Source: DASSWG01 sp035705295
GTDB taxonomy: Bacteria; Bacteroidota; Bacteroidia; Flavobacteriales; Flavobacteriaceae
DNA: 46,537 nt
Direction of reading: 5' to 3'
Assembly: GCA_035705295.1 (NCBI GenBank)
Contig: DASSWG010000107.1
Location: 1-46,537, forward strand
Each line of letters starts with the position of its first letter. The first letter of the stretch is position 1. A program made the position numbers and the translations under genes. Below the pieces are notes generated by a model. It had not been told where the DNA came from. It worked only from the letters and a program-made list of their open reading frames with translations, and did no database searches. Of this stretch, positions 33,361 to 41,826 are shown piece after piece.

Positions 33361-34185
33361 ATGATGAAAAAAATTACTTTATTGCTCGTAGCGCTTTTGG
33401 GCGCAATCTCGTTGAATGCGCAGACAACTTATTTTTCAGATAATTTCGATGATGAAGATATTTCCGATTGGACTTTGTATGATGAAGATGGGGACGGTAA
33501 CAACTGGGATGTATATCAAATAACCGATAATCAAACGGGTAATCCTATCACTCCTGTATCATTAATTTCAAGATCATGGCAAGCTCAAGTTCCTTTAACT
33601 CCTGACAATTGGGCAGTATCACCTGCTATCGATTTAACAGGGGCAACAGGCACAATCACAGTTTCATGGTTGCGTCAAGTCAATACAGCCTATCCTGATG
33701 AACATTATACGTTATATGTAGGTACTTCAAGTGATATTGCGGTTTTGGTAAATTCTACTTTGACCAAAGACGAAAATTTCACAACAACACCATCGCCCGA
33801 AACCGATACACCTAAAACAATTACATTAGACATATCGAGCATGGCGGGGCAAACAATTTATCTTGCTTTTCGTCATTGGGATTCAAATGACGCTGATTAT
33901 ATATCTATTGATGATTTGAGCGTTTCTGGAACTTTAGGCGTCTCCGAAAACCAAATCGCCGGATTCAAGCATTTCTACAATGCTTCGACCAATGACTTGG
34001 TGTTATCCGCTGATCAAGCTTTCACCCAAATCAATTTGTACAATATTTTAGGACAGCAAGTGATTTCCAAACAACTTTCTTCCACCGAAGAAACGGTGAA
34101 CTTGTCTTCTTTGAACACCGGGGTTTATTTGGTGAACGTGGAGGTGAACGGAAAACTTGCCACGTTTAAGATTGTTAAGCGGTAA
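33361..34185 (+). CDS. Secreted choice-of-anchor J protein with type IX sorting domain
   Basis: 274 residues. A signal peptide (ends at LNAQ, about 21) precedes a choice-of-anchor J/cleaved-adhesin type beta domain (about 25-200; FSDNFDDEDISDWTLYDEDG, WAVSPAIDLTGATGTITVSW, IYLAFRHWDSNDADYISIDD). A C-terminal type IX sorting domain (about 205-274) carries the usual INLYNILGQQV, NTGVYLV and a KIVKR ending. It should be exported across the outer membrane through SprA, also in this window. Function is probably adhesion or surface binding, but the ligand is unknown. The gene is monocistronic with its own promoter and terminator. Confidence 0.9.
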   Translation: MMKKITLLLVALLGAISLNAQTTYFSDNFDDEDISDWTLYDEDGDGNNWDVYQITDNQTGNPITPVSLISRSWQAQVPLTPDNWAVSPAIDLTGATGTITVSWLRQVNTAYPDEHYTLYVGTSSDIAVLVNSTLTKDENFTTTPSPETDTPKTITLDISSMAGQTIYLAFRHWDSNDADYISIDDLSVSGTLGVSENQIAGFKHFYNASTNDLVLSADQAFTQINLYNILGQQVISKQLSSTEETVNLSSLNTGVYLVNVEVNGKLATFKIVKR

Positions 34186-34226
34186 GAAGTTATTTAGTTA
34201 TTGGTTATTTAGTTGTCCCACCAATC

Positions 34227-34262
34227 AAAAAACGCCTTGAAGAAATTCGGGGCGTTTTTTTT
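34227..34262 (+). terminator. Rho-independent terminator after the T9SS protein gene
   Basis: A 15-bp stem (AAAAAACGCCTTGAA at 34227-34241 with TTCGGGGCGTTTTTT at 34246-34260, two G-T pairs), GAAA loop, T-run. Confidence 0.92.
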
Positions 34263-34375
34263 GTGCCGTAAAAATCGCTATTGAGTTGTTGATTATTGAG
34301 TTATTTGGTAATTCCCCTCGCTACCGCCAGTTTGTAACAGGTGGCAAATGGTTTTTTTTTTGATGATTTAATTGT

Positions 34376-34417
34376 CCCAACTCATAACTCATAACTCATA
34401 ACCCATAACTCCTAACT
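34376..34417. repeat. tgagttatgag word array at the rlmN stop codon
   Basis: On the minus strand (sense for rlmN) it reads gttaggagttatgggttatg and then repeats ttatgag words. The rlmN TAG stop lies within it. Confidence 0.6.
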
Positions 34418-35452
34418 TTTGTTCGCCAACTGCCCACAAGCGGCATCGATATCCTTTCCGCGCGAGCGGCGAACGGTGACGGTGATGTGGTTTTTTTTGA
34501 GCGTGTTTTTGTAGGCGTCGGTCACCGAACTTTCGGCTTGTTGAAATTCGTCGTCACCGATGGGATTGTATTCAATGATGTTCACTTTGCAGGGAATGGC
34601 TTTGCAAAATTCCACCAAGGCAGCGATGTCTTTTTGACGGTCGTTCACACCTTTCCAAATCAAATATTCGTAGGTGACTTTTTTTCCGGTTTTTTCGTAC
34701 CAATAAATTAAGGCTTCTTTTAAATCGGCCAAGGGAAAAGTTTCGTTGAACGGCATAATGGAAGTCCGAACTTCATCGATCGCAGAATGCAGCGAAACCG
34801 CCAAGTTGAATTTCACTTGGTCATCGGCCAGTTTTTTGATCATTTTTGGTACCCCCGAAGTGGAAACCGTGATGCGTTTGGGCGACATTCCCAAGCCTTC
34901 GGGCGAAGTGATTTTTTCGATGGATTTCAAAACGTTGTTGTAGTTCATCAAAGGTTCGCCCATTCCCATAAAAACAATGTTGGAAAGCGGCATTCCGTTG
35001 TACAACCGGCTTTCACGGTCAATCGCTACCACTTGGTCGTAAATTTCATCAGGATTTAAATTGCGCATGCGTTTCAGCTTTGCCGTGGCGCAAAACCGGC
35101 AATCCAAACTACAGCCCACTTGCGAGGAAACACAAGCGGTGGTTCGGGAAAAAGTGGGGATGAGCACCGATTCCACCGTAAAGCCATCGTGGAGTTTCAC
35201 GGCGTTTTTGATGGTTCCGTCCGCGCTGCGTTGCATTTTATCGACTTCGATGTGGTTGATGGTGAAATTTTCTTCCAATAGTTTGCGCGTTTCTTTGGAA
35301 AGGTTGGTCATTCCCCCGAACGAATGCGCGCCTTTTTTCCACAACCATTCATACACTTGGTTTCCCCGAAAAGCTTGGTCGCCTTGAGAAACAAAAAAAT
35401 CGCGCAAAGCTTCTTTCGATAAAGCCCGGATATCTTTTTTGGTGTTTTTCAC
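34412..35452 (-). CDS. rlmN: Dual-specificity RNA methyltransferase RlmN
   Basis: 346 residues, a radical-SAM enzyme methylating C2 of A2503 in 23S rRNA and A37 in some tRNAs. The cluster cysteines C114, C118 and C121 are in VGCSLDCRFCATAKL. The C-terminal catalytic cysteine is C339 (AACGQL). Further motifs: GMGEPLMNYNNVLKS and ITVSTSGVPKMIKKLA. The start is GTG 35452, only four bases after a -7 box, suggesting a leaderless or nearly leaderless transcript. The stop codon is supplied by a repeat. Confidence 0.96.
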   Translation of the reverse strand: MKNTKKDIRALSKEALRDFFVSQGDQAFRGNQVYEWLWKKGAHSFGGMTNLSKETRKLLEENFTINHIEVDKMQRSADGTIKNAVKLHDGFTVESVLIPTFSRTTACVSSQVGCSLDCRFCATAKLKRMRNLNPDEIYDQVVAIDRESRLYNGMPLSNIVFMGMGEPLMNYNNVLKSIEKITSPEGLGMSPKRITVSTSGVPKMIKKLADDQVKFNLAVSLHSAIDEVRTSIMPFNETFPLADLKEALIYWYEKTGKKVTYEYLIWKGVNDRQKDIAALVEFCKAIPCKVNIIEYNPIGDDEFQQAESSVTDAYKNTLKKNHITVTVRRSRGKDIDAACGQLANKS

Positions 35453-36206
35453 TTTGCAAAAGTAGGAATAAAAATTGCCGGAAAAACGAAAAACCCCGAA
35501 GCAGGGCCACCGGGGAATTTATAGGATAAAAACCATTAGCGTCCTAAACGTTTTTTATAAGCCTACCTAAACCTATGGTTTTACAGTTATTTTCAGTAAA
35601 TCAAATTTTAGGAGGTTATCTTTTTAGGACGCTGACGTACGACTAAATGACGTAGGACATAAGACGGATTTGTAAATTTAACCCACTGCAAATGTGAACG
35701 ATAGTTATTTTTATCTTATGCCATAAGTCCTATCGTTCTATGTCTCATTTTTTTATACACAATTGGATAAAAACCAATAGAATCCTATGCGATTTGGTTT
35801 TTTAATCAAAAAGCTAAACCATTGTTGCGATCAATAGAACTTGTGATAAAAGAGGATTGTTTTTGTATAATTTGATCGTGGTTGGGCTTACGAAAATTTT
35901 GTCTAAAATTTGAAGTGAAAATGCCGTGAAAAATTTTATACTGTTTGAGCCAAAAAGAATTTTGTCTTCTTTGTTTCAAAAGTTATGGCGAGTTTATAAA
36001 ATTTAGGCATCGAACGATAAACCCGCCTGCCGCGCGGGCAGGTTTGACAAAAGTTTCGCTTGCCCTAGACTTTTTTGTTTCTTTTTTTGGCAATGAAAAA
36101 AAGAAAAATACAATTAAAACAAGAATATACTTTTTTAAAAAGAAATTTATTTAGAACAGGGTTGAATAAAGATCAACTTTTGTCGATTTTCTAAAATTAA
36201 AAAAAC
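35453..36206. other. Gene-free 754-base interval between rlmN and the DUF2807 gene
   Basis: No gene is supported. The stretch holds a CCCCG/CGGGG hairpin near 35490-35515, a degenerate inverted string of gacgtaggacataagac words (35630-35745), and an AT-rich part. Between 36018 and 36045 lies an AAACC...CCTGCC/GGCAGG palindrome of a type common between flavobacterial genes. A short open frame at 35945-36154 translates to NPPAARAGLTKVS-type sequence that I recall as a recurrent spurious product of a dispersed repeat. The final roughly 100 bases are A/T-rich. Confidence 0.55.
35457..35464 (-). promoter_or_regulatory. -7 box of rlmN
   Basis: TACTTTTG on the minus strand, perfect TAnnTTTG match. 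Only CAAA separates it from the GTG start. Confidence 0.5.
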
Positions 36207-36932
36207 TCAGCGTTTGTTCACATCGCCGGAAATGCTGTTGTCGGCCGAAACATTTTTTGGGTTGCCCAAATAATTGACTTCGCCGCCGCTGGAGGCATCG
36301 GCGGAAAGGCTTTCCGAAACAAACAAAGTGATTTCGGCGCCAGAAGAGGCATTGGCCGTTGCGGTTTTGGTTTTTAAATTCTCGGCGTCGATTTCCGATC
36401 CGCTGCTGGCTTCGGAACCGAAATTTTCACTAGTTCCGGAGAGTTCGATTTCCGCACCGCTGGAAGCTTCCGCATTGGTATTGTTTGTTTTGAGCGACAA
36501 TTTGATTTCCGCTCCGCTGGAGGAATCGAGTGTGATTTTTTCTTGTTCGAAAGTTTCACCGGAAACAATTTCGGCACCACTTTGGGCGCTAATTTTTTGC
36601 AATTCGCCGGTAAAATACACCTCAATGGTTTTTGCATCGGCCCTCCCAATATTCTTTTTGGAGGTAATGTGGAGCACTTTGTTTTTTACAGAAAACGCTA
36701 AAACCGGGTGCAGATTTTCGTTGGCCTTTACGACAAGCCGTGGTTTTTCTGAGCGGATCAGTTGAACGTCCCAACCATTTTCGACAATGATTTGGTTGAA
36801 ATTTTCCAATTCGTGTTTTTTGGTGAGCACTTCGCCTTCTCCGTTCAATTGGTCGAAATTCACATCGAAATTGCACGAAAAAAGCAATAAACTTACCAAA
36901 GTGGCAGCGATGATTTTGATTAATGAAGTCAT
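36207..36932 (-). CDS. DUF2807 (head GIN domain) lipoprotein
   Basis: 241 residues. Lipobox LFSC (C20) marks it as a lipoprotein. The mature domain is a parallel beta-helix type DUF2807 fold with five to six near-identical SSGAEI/SSGSEI turns (for example at about 135-140, 155-160, 173-178) and a basic end. Such proteins are called putative auto-transporter adhesins, but here it is simply an envelope lipoprotein of unknown role. It follows the PspC gene by 36 bases and is the last gene of that operon. Confidence 0.88.
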   Translation of the reverse strand: MTSLIKIIAATLVSLLLFSCNFDVNFDQLNGEGEVLTKKHELENFNQIIVENGWDVQLIRSEKPRLVVKANENLHPVLAFSVKNKVLHITSKKNIGRADAKTIEVYFTGELQKISAQSGAEIVSGETFEQEKITLDSSSGAEIKLSLKTNNTNAEASSGAEIELSGTSENFGSEASSGSEIDAENLKTKTATANASSGAEITLFVSESLSADASSGGEVNYLGNPKNVSADNSISGDVNKR

Positions 36933-36968
36933 GATTTTTGGTTTTTTTGGTTGTTGTTCAGTTTGGTT

Positions 36969-38645
36969 TTATAAGGAATCGGTTGTTTGTTCTGTATTTA
37001 TTTGAATGCCATTTTCATCAATTTTTACGTTTATTGTTTCTTCTTCTTTGCCTGGTTTTGCCTTGAAAGCGTGGTCGTTTTTAGTCATTTCTTCGACCGG
37101 GCAATCCAAACATTTGGCAGCATCGTCCATTATTTTCAAAAATTGGCCTTCTTGGCTTCTTGCCAAAATACCGTTGTATTCGTGAAAATCATGCGTTTTT
37201 TCACCTGCATGCAAAATGCTGCCTTCGGGCAAATAAAGGGTGATGTCCACATCTTGGTCCCTAAAATTATTTTCGGCGGGTGTGGTGAAATAGCCATCCA
37301 GAATTAATTTATTTCCCTTAAAATCAAAGGTATAAAAAATATTTTGAGCGGTTTGGGTTGCTTCTTCAAAACTGGAACCCTCGGCAGATTTCGCAATTTC
37401 GAGTTGCGCTATGGAATCTTTGGTGGAAACCACTTGCAAGCGGACATCGCGCGAAAACAAAATTTTGTTTCCCGATTTGTCTTGTTTTATTTTGAAACCA
37501 CTGTCCCTTCGGAGCGATTCGCCATAAACGGGATTTCTGCGCATTTCCAGAAAAAGCGTATCATTTTTTTGAACGGGAAGGGTTTTGCTGCTGTAAACTT
37601 CGCCATCAAAAGCGCGTTGGGTAGCTTGGCGGATTCCCAAAAAGCACAATGCGAAAATGGAAATTAGCCATAGGCCCAACAACACCAATTTTGCGGTAGT
37701 TCCGATGGATTTTAGGTTGGGGACCAAAATTTTCAGTCCTAAAATGAATAAAAATACAAACGGGATGCCAATGGCGAAAAGACCAAAAATACTGGCCAAC
37801 CAAAAAGGAACGCCAATGTTCGACAGTTCCACATAATCGATCCATGGGGCGTCAATGACCCCGAAAAGGCCAACGCCGAACATGGTGAAGAAAAGTGAGA
37901 TCAGCGTGCTTCCTGCAATGAGCAGCAAAACAATGCCTATGAACTTTACAAAAACCGTTAGGCAGAACATGATCACTTTTCCCAAGGAATCAAAAAAAGT
38001 GGTTGCGCCGGTTTTGGCCTGTTTTCCATATTTTTCATAATCGACCCCTTTCATTTTTTCGGCAACGGAATCAAAACCTTCTTTGACTTTTTTTTCGATG
38101 TTGCTAATGTTCACGGGCTCGCCGCGCATGTACAATTTGTCGGCCGTGGTTTTGGCCTCGGGAACGAACACCCAAAAAGCGAGGTAGGCCAAGGCAAAGG
38201 TGCCGCCGGAAACCAATGCCAATAAAATCCACAATAAGTGCATCCAAACCGGATCCAGGCCAAAATAGTGCGCCAAACCTGTGGAAACTCCCGCTACATA
38301 ACCATTTTCGGTGTCACGGAACAGTTTTTTTGGAGCGTTTGTTTTGTGCTCTTTTTGAGTGGGTTCGTCTTCGAACAGTTCGTCGTCCACCACATAATCT
38401 TCGGGTTGCCCCATCACGGCGATGACTTCTTCCACTTGTTGGAGGCTCACCACTTGACCAGGTTGTAGTTTTTCTTGAAACAGCTCCGCGATCCGTGCTT
38501 CGATGTCGTGAATGATTTCCTCACGGCCGTGCGGATCTTTGATGGATTGTTTGATGGTGTCGAGATAGGTCTGCAATTTCAGAAAGGCATCTTCGTCGAT
38601 GTGAAAGAAAACCCCTGCCAAATTTATATTGATGGTCTTGTTCAT
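36969..38645 (-). CDS. PspC domain-containing membrane protein
   Basis: 558 residues from ATG 38645. The longer open frame to 38936 overlaps the PadR gene and reads as non-protein-like sequence, so it is rejected. A cytoplasmic N-terminal region (MNKTININLAGVFFHIDEDA, an intramolecular-chaperone-like segment with the EARIAELFQE helix) is followed by the PspC domain (about 105-170; LFRDTENGYVAGVSTGLAHY, two helices). Several more membrane helices and a periplasmic C-terminal beta region follow. Start and PadR stop overlap (ATGA at 38642-38645), so it is coupled to the regulator. Homologues respond to envelope stress; the ligand is unknown. Confidence 0.9.
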   Translation of the reverse strand: MNKTININLAGVFFHIDEDAFLKLQTYLDTIKQSIKDPHGREEIIHDIEARIAELFQEKLQPGQVVSLQQVEEVIAVMGQPEDYVVDDELFEDEPTQKEHKTNAPKKLFRDTENGYVAGVSTGLAHYFGLDPVWMHLLWILLALVSGGTFALAYLAFWVFVPEAKTTADKLYMRGEPVNISNIEKKVKEGFDSVAEKMKGVDYEKYGKQAKTGATTFFDSLGKVIMFCLTVFVKFIGIVLLLIAGSTLISLFFTMFGVGLFGVIDAPWIDYVELSNIGVPFWLASIFGLFAIGIPFVFLFILGLKILVPNLKSIGTTAKLVLLGLWLISIFALCFLGIRQATQRAFDGEVYSSKTLPVQKNDTLFLEMRRNPVYGESLRRDSGFKIKQDKSGNKILFSRDVRLQVVSTKDSIAQLEIAKSAEGSSFEEATQTAQNIFYTFDFKGNKLILDGYFTTPAENNFRDQDVDITLYLPEGSILHAGEKTHDFHEYNGILARSQEGQFLKIMDDAAKCLDCPVEEMTKNDHAFKAKPGKEEETINVKIDENGIQINTEQTTDSL

Positions 38646-38986
38646 GACTTTTTGGTTTTTTTGGTTTTGGTTACGAGCGCCACCGCGCTTTGAAGGTCGT
38701 CCCAAGTGGTGGTGAGTTCGTTGAGAAAAGTTTTTCCGGTTTCGGTCAGTCCGTAATATTTTCGTGGCGGCCCTCCGGTCGATTCTTCCCAACGGTAGGA
38801 GAGGAGCCCGGCGTTTTTCAACCGGGTCAACAGCGGATAAATGGTTCCTTCCACCACCAATAGTTTTGCGTCTTTGAGCGTTTCCAAGATCTCGGCCACA
38901 TAAGCGTCGTCGTCTTTCAGCACCGAGAGGATGCAATATTCCAAAACGCCTTTGCGCATTTGCGCTTTGGTGTTTTCAATTTTCAT
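38642..38986 (-). CDS. PadR family transcriptional regulator
   Basis: 114 residues. Winged-helix PadR protein (QMRKGVLEYCILSVLKDDDAY, VVEGTIYPLLTRLKNAGLLS, GGPPRKYYGLTETGKTFL) with a short C-terminal helix and a basic tail. It is coupled on both sides by ATGA overlaps (38983-38986 and 38642-38645). PadR proteins usually repress their own operon; a candidate operator lies over the promoter at 39526-39548. Confidence 0.93.
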   Translation of the reverse strand: MKIENTKAQMRKGVLEYCILSVLKDDDAYVAEILETLKDAKLLVVEGTIYPLLTRLKNAGLLSYRWEESTGGPPRKYYGLTETGKTFLNELTTTWDDLQSAVALVTKTKKTKKS

Positions 38987-39486
38987 ACGGTTTGTTTTTT
39001 AAAAAAGGGTTCGTTTTTAGATTGTTCTGTCTGGATGAATCGGATATTCAATGGATAGTTATAGGTTTTTCCTTCACTGGCCCTCACTGCGGCAATGATC
39101 ACGCAAACAATTTCAAAAATAAAAAGCGCGGTGAGCAACAAAAGCACAATTCCCAAAAAGATAAAAAATGGAAAGAGCTCGGGGAAATTTTGGAAGCTCA
39201 TAAAATCGTCCGAAATACGAATAATTTCCGGATCGCTCCATGTGATCCCGAAAAAAAGCGTTCCAAAAATTAGTATGAACACAAGGCAAATTGCGTACAA
39301 AAATGTGCTGATTTGAAAATTCAAGCATTCTTTTCCGTGTTCGTTCACAAAAAAATTCTTTTTGTTGCACATCCAAAAAATCAAGGGAAAAATAAAATTC
39401 CCGAACGGAAAAATATATTTTGAAAATGTGCTCAAATGGATAATTGTTCCGATATTTTTACTCTGCGTGGACTGATTTGATTCCAT
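38983..39486 (-). CDS. DUF4870 domain-containing membrane protein
   Basis: 167 residues from ATG 39486 (MESNQSTQSKN). A longer frame from 39519 would overlap the promoter and is rejected. Three membrane helices characteristic of DUF4870 (FSKYIFPFGNFIFPLIFWM, ISTFLYAICLVFILIFGTLF, and a third near 120-145) and a C-terminal YNYPLNIRFIQ. Function unknown. First gene of the DUF4870-PadR-PspC-DUF2807 operon. Confidence 0.85.
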   Translation of the reverse strand: MESNQSTQSKNIGTIIHLSTFSKYIFPFGNFIFPLIFWMCNKKNFFVNEHGKECLNFQISTFLYAICLVFILIFGTLFFGITWSDPEIIRISDDFMSFQNFPELFPFFIFLGIVLLLLTALFIFEIVCVIIAAVRASEGKTYNYPLNIRFIQTEQSKNEPFFKKQTV

Positions 39487-39504
39487 ACCTATTATTTTAT
39501 AATG

Positions 39505-39536
39505 CAAATATATGTACAAAAAATAGTATTATGCAA
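39505..39536 (-). promoter_or_regulatory. Promoter of the DUF4870-PadR-PspC-DUF2807 operon
   Basis: Minus strand: TTG (39536-39534), 21-base spacer, TATATTTG (39512-39505), 18 bases before the ATG. One of the clearest promoters in the window. Confidence 0.75.
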
Positions 39537-39548
39537 TACAAAGTATTG
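39526..39548. promoter_or_regulatory. Candidate PadR operator overlapping the -33 element
   Basis: Three half-sites in a row: GTATT (39526-39530), AATAC (39535-39539) and GTATT (39543-39547), forming GTATT-N4-AATAC and a perfect CAATAC-AAA-GTATTG palindrome (39534-39548). It covers the -33 TTG, so binding would block transcription. Autoregulation is inferred from PadR practice. Confidence 0.5.
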
Positions 39549-39583
39549 AAGTTTAACAAATATTTATGATTTGTAATGCTATC

Positions 39584-39616
39584 AAAAAACCCTTTCATAT
39601 TGAAAATGAAAGGGTT
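39584..39616 (-). terminator. Terminator after lpxD
   Basis: Stem AACCCTTTCAT/ATGAAAGGGTT (39588-39598 and 39606-39616). On the minus strand it is followed by six T. Confidence 0.85.
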
Positions 39617-39642
39617 ATTGATTTGAAAGTAAAAAGAAAGTT

Positions 39643-40638
39643 TTACTTTTTATTGACCAATCGCTTCAAAACTGCCCATTGTTTTAAGGTTTCACGCGCA
39701 GGAAGTGCCGGATAACCAAGCATCGTGGTTCCTGCTTGCACATCGCCGGTAACGCCCGATCCGGCACCAATCGTGGCACCATCGCCAATAGTGGTGTGGT
39801 CTTTTATGGAAGCACTGCCACCAATCACCACGCCGTTTCCGAGGGTCACCGAACCGGCCAAACCGCTGTTTCCGGCCATAATGCAGAACATTCCCAATTG
39901 GCAATTGTGGCCGATTTGCACCAAATTATCGATTTTACAACCGTCACCCAATACGGTGGAACTAAATTTTCCGCGGTCCACACAAGAACCGGAACCAATT
40001 TCAATATAATTGCCCAACACCACGTTCCCGATTTGTGGAATTTTCAACAAGCCCATTCCTTGTGGGTGGGGCGTAAAACCAAATCCATCGGCGCCAATGG
40101 TGGCGTTCGGGTGAAGAATGCAATGTTGGCCAATGTGGCAGCGTTCGCGGACCACGCTTCCGCTCCAAATCACTGTGTTGTCGCCAATACTGCATTCATC
40201 GAGAATGGTGACATTGGGATAAAGGATCACGTTTTTTCCTAATTTCACATTTTTCCCGACATAACTTCCCGCACCAATTTTGCTGCCTTCACCGATGGTC
40301 GCGGTTTCGTGGACAATTGCTTTTGGGTGGATTTCGGGTTCCATTTCCGGCATTGGCGGGGCGAAAAGATTTAAAATTTCGATCATCGCCACTTCCACGT
40401 TTTCCACTTTTATGAAAGCCCGGTTTTCGCCCGGTTCGATGGAAATATCTTTTTGAACCACCGCTGCGGAAGCCTTGGAATTTTCCCAAAGTTTCTCGTA
40501 TTTGCGGTTTCCAATGAAAGTAATTTGGTGTGGGTTTGCTTTTGAAAGCTCTTCGGGACCGGAAATTTCGAGGAAATTGTCACCGACGAGCTCACCTTTT
40601 AAAAGTTCGTTTATTTTGGTTATTGGAAAGGGTTTCAT
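39643..40638 (-). CDS. lpxD: UDP-3-O-(3-hydroxyacyl)glucosamine N-acyltransferase
   Basis: 331 residues. LpxD adds the second acyl chain to UDP-3-O-acylglucosamine in lipid A synthesis. The N-terminal uridine-binding domain (ITFIGNRKYEKLWENSKASAAVV) is followed by a left-handed beta-helix of hexapeptide repeats (about 105-305) containing IGADGFGF and the catalytic-type VQIGHNCQLG. The start is the ATG at 40638 in MKPFPITKINELL. The downstream hairpin terminates it. Confidence 0.95.
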   Translation of the reverse strand: MKPFPITKINELLKGELVGDNFLEISGPEELSKANPHQITFIGNRKYEKLWENSKASAAVVQKDISIEPGENRAFIKVENVEVAMIEILNLFAPPMPEMEPEIHPKAIVHETATIGEGSKIGAGSYVGKNVKLGKNVILYPNVTILDECSIGDNTVIWSGSVVRERCHIGQHCILHPNATIGADGFGFTPHPQGMGLLKIPQIGNVVLGNYIEIGSGSCVDRGKFSSTVLGDGCKIDNLVQIGHNCQLGMFCIMAGNSGLAGSVTLGNGVVIGGSASIKDHTTIGDGATIGAGSGVTGDVQAGTTMLGYPALPARETLKQWAVLKRLVNKK

Positions 40639-40748
40639 GATAGAAAAGATTGGTTTAAGGCCAAATAAACTATTTTTGAATGAATTCTCCTAATATATTT
40701 ATGGAATTAAAAACACACTAACTGCCAACTGAGACCGCCAACTGCCCA

Positions 40749-41657
40749 CTAAACCTCTCCCCAATTCGCAATCTCCTCTTCGCTCCAAACATTCGGGAAA
40801 AATTTGCGTTGCTGATAACGTGGGTGTAGATATTTTTTCCATTCCGAACCACCGGTCGCGGGTTTGTTTTCGCCTTTTTTGTCCAAATAGTGTTGTGCGG
40901 TGTTCAAATGGACCAAGGGCCAGGAAACATTGAAAAAGTGGTCGAATTTTTTGAGTTTTTCGGTCAATTCTTCTGAAGGGTTTTCCAATTGGTTGAACTT
41001 GTCCGCCATGGTTTTACCTTGCATTTCCTTTGCCAATGCAATGAATTTGTCCAAATATTTTTCTTCGAACAAGCGCAAAGTCAAGGATTTTTTCCCGGTT
41101 TGGCGGTTGTGGCCGGCATCTTTCCAATAAATTTGCTCGAAATATTCCTCAATGGGCGGGTTTTCAGACAAACGTTCTTTTCCTTTTTGGTTGATGAGGT
41201 TTTTCAGCGGGGTGCAATAAATTTCCAAATAACGGAACTGCGCGCTTTGAAATCCGCTGGCGGGCGCCAAAGTTGCGCGAAAAGTGTTGTAATCGTCATA
41301 ATCCATTCCGTCGCGCATCACATCGAACGAAGTGATCAGCATATCGGTGTAGCGCATCAGCCGATTGATTTTGTCCATAAAAACCGCTTCGTTCGGATTG
41401 TTTTCGCCGGTTAATTGTTTCACTTCGTGGATCATTAATTTCAAGGTAAGCTCCACCACCTGATGGTACATAATGAAAATTTCTTCGTCCTTGAAATTCG
41501 TGCGCGGTTTTTGCAGTGACAACAAGGTGTCCACTTCAATATAGTCCCAATAAGTGATCGGTTTTGCCTGTAAGAGGCCTTTGAGGTAGGTTTCGGGGTT
41601 TTCGCCCAGGTTTTTATATTTATCAACCAGTTGTTGAATGAGTTGTTCGTTGTCCAT
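40749..41657 (-). CDS. Tryptophan 2,3-dioxygenase family protein
   Basis: 302 residues from ATG 41657. Haem-dependent opening of the tryptophan indole ring, first step to kynurenine. Family segments: FIMYHQVVELTLKLMIHEVK, TLAPASGFQSAQFRYLEIYC (substrate-binding FR) and the C-terminal VHLNTAQHYLDKKGE with ATGGS, where the usual GTGGS has A for G. A frame from 41681 adds eight residues that lack family support. No other kynurenine-pathway genes lie nearby. Confidence 0.9.
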   Translation of the reverse strand: MDNEQLIQQLVDKYKNLGENPETYLKGLLQAKPITYWDYIEVDTLLSLQKPRTNFKDEEIFIMYHQVVELTLKLMIHEVKQLTGENNPNEAVFMDKINRLMRYTDMLITSFDVMRDGMDYDDYNTFRATLAPASGFQSAQFRYLEIYCTPLKNLINQKGKERLSENPPIEEYFEQIYWKDAGHNRQTGKKSLTLRLFEEKYLDKFIALAKEMQGKTMADKFNQLENPSEELTEKLKKFDHFFNVSWPLVHLNTAQHYLDKKGENKPATGGSEWKKYLHPRYQQRKFFPNVWSEEEIANWGEV

Positions 41658-41678
41658 TTGAAAATTATTTATCGCCCC

Positions 41679-41686
41679 CAAAGATA
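41679..41686 (-). promoter_or_regulatory. -7 box of the tryptophan dioxygenase gene
   Basis: TATCTTTG on the minus strand, perfect TAnnTTTG match, 21 bases before the ATG. A possible TTG is 26 bases upstream, a little far. Confidence 0.5.
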
Positions 41687-41790
41687 TTAAATCTTACTTC
41701 AAAATTTGGGGACAATCGGTACGATTATTATTGGTGATGAAGGAATAACAACTTGTAATGAACAAATGAAAACGTATGCTGAAAAGTTCT

Positions 41791-41798
41791 TACTTTTG
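41791..41798 (+). promoter_or_regulatory. -7 box of trxB
   Basis: TACTTTTG, perfect TAnnTTTG match, 28 bases before the ATG at 41827. No well-placed TTG. Confidence 0.5.
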
Positions 41799-41826
41799 TA
41801 TGCTTAAATATAAAGAAGTCGAAATT

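Noticed and set aside
35945..36154. 69-codon frame between rlmN and the DUF2807 gene
   Set aside because: Its sequence contains the palindrome at 36018-36045 and looks like translation of a dispersed repeat rather than a protein.
38646..38936. N-terminal extension of the PspC protein by 97 residues
   Set aside because: It overlaps the PadR gene and translates to Arg-rich non-protein-like sequence; the family start is MNKTININL at 38645.
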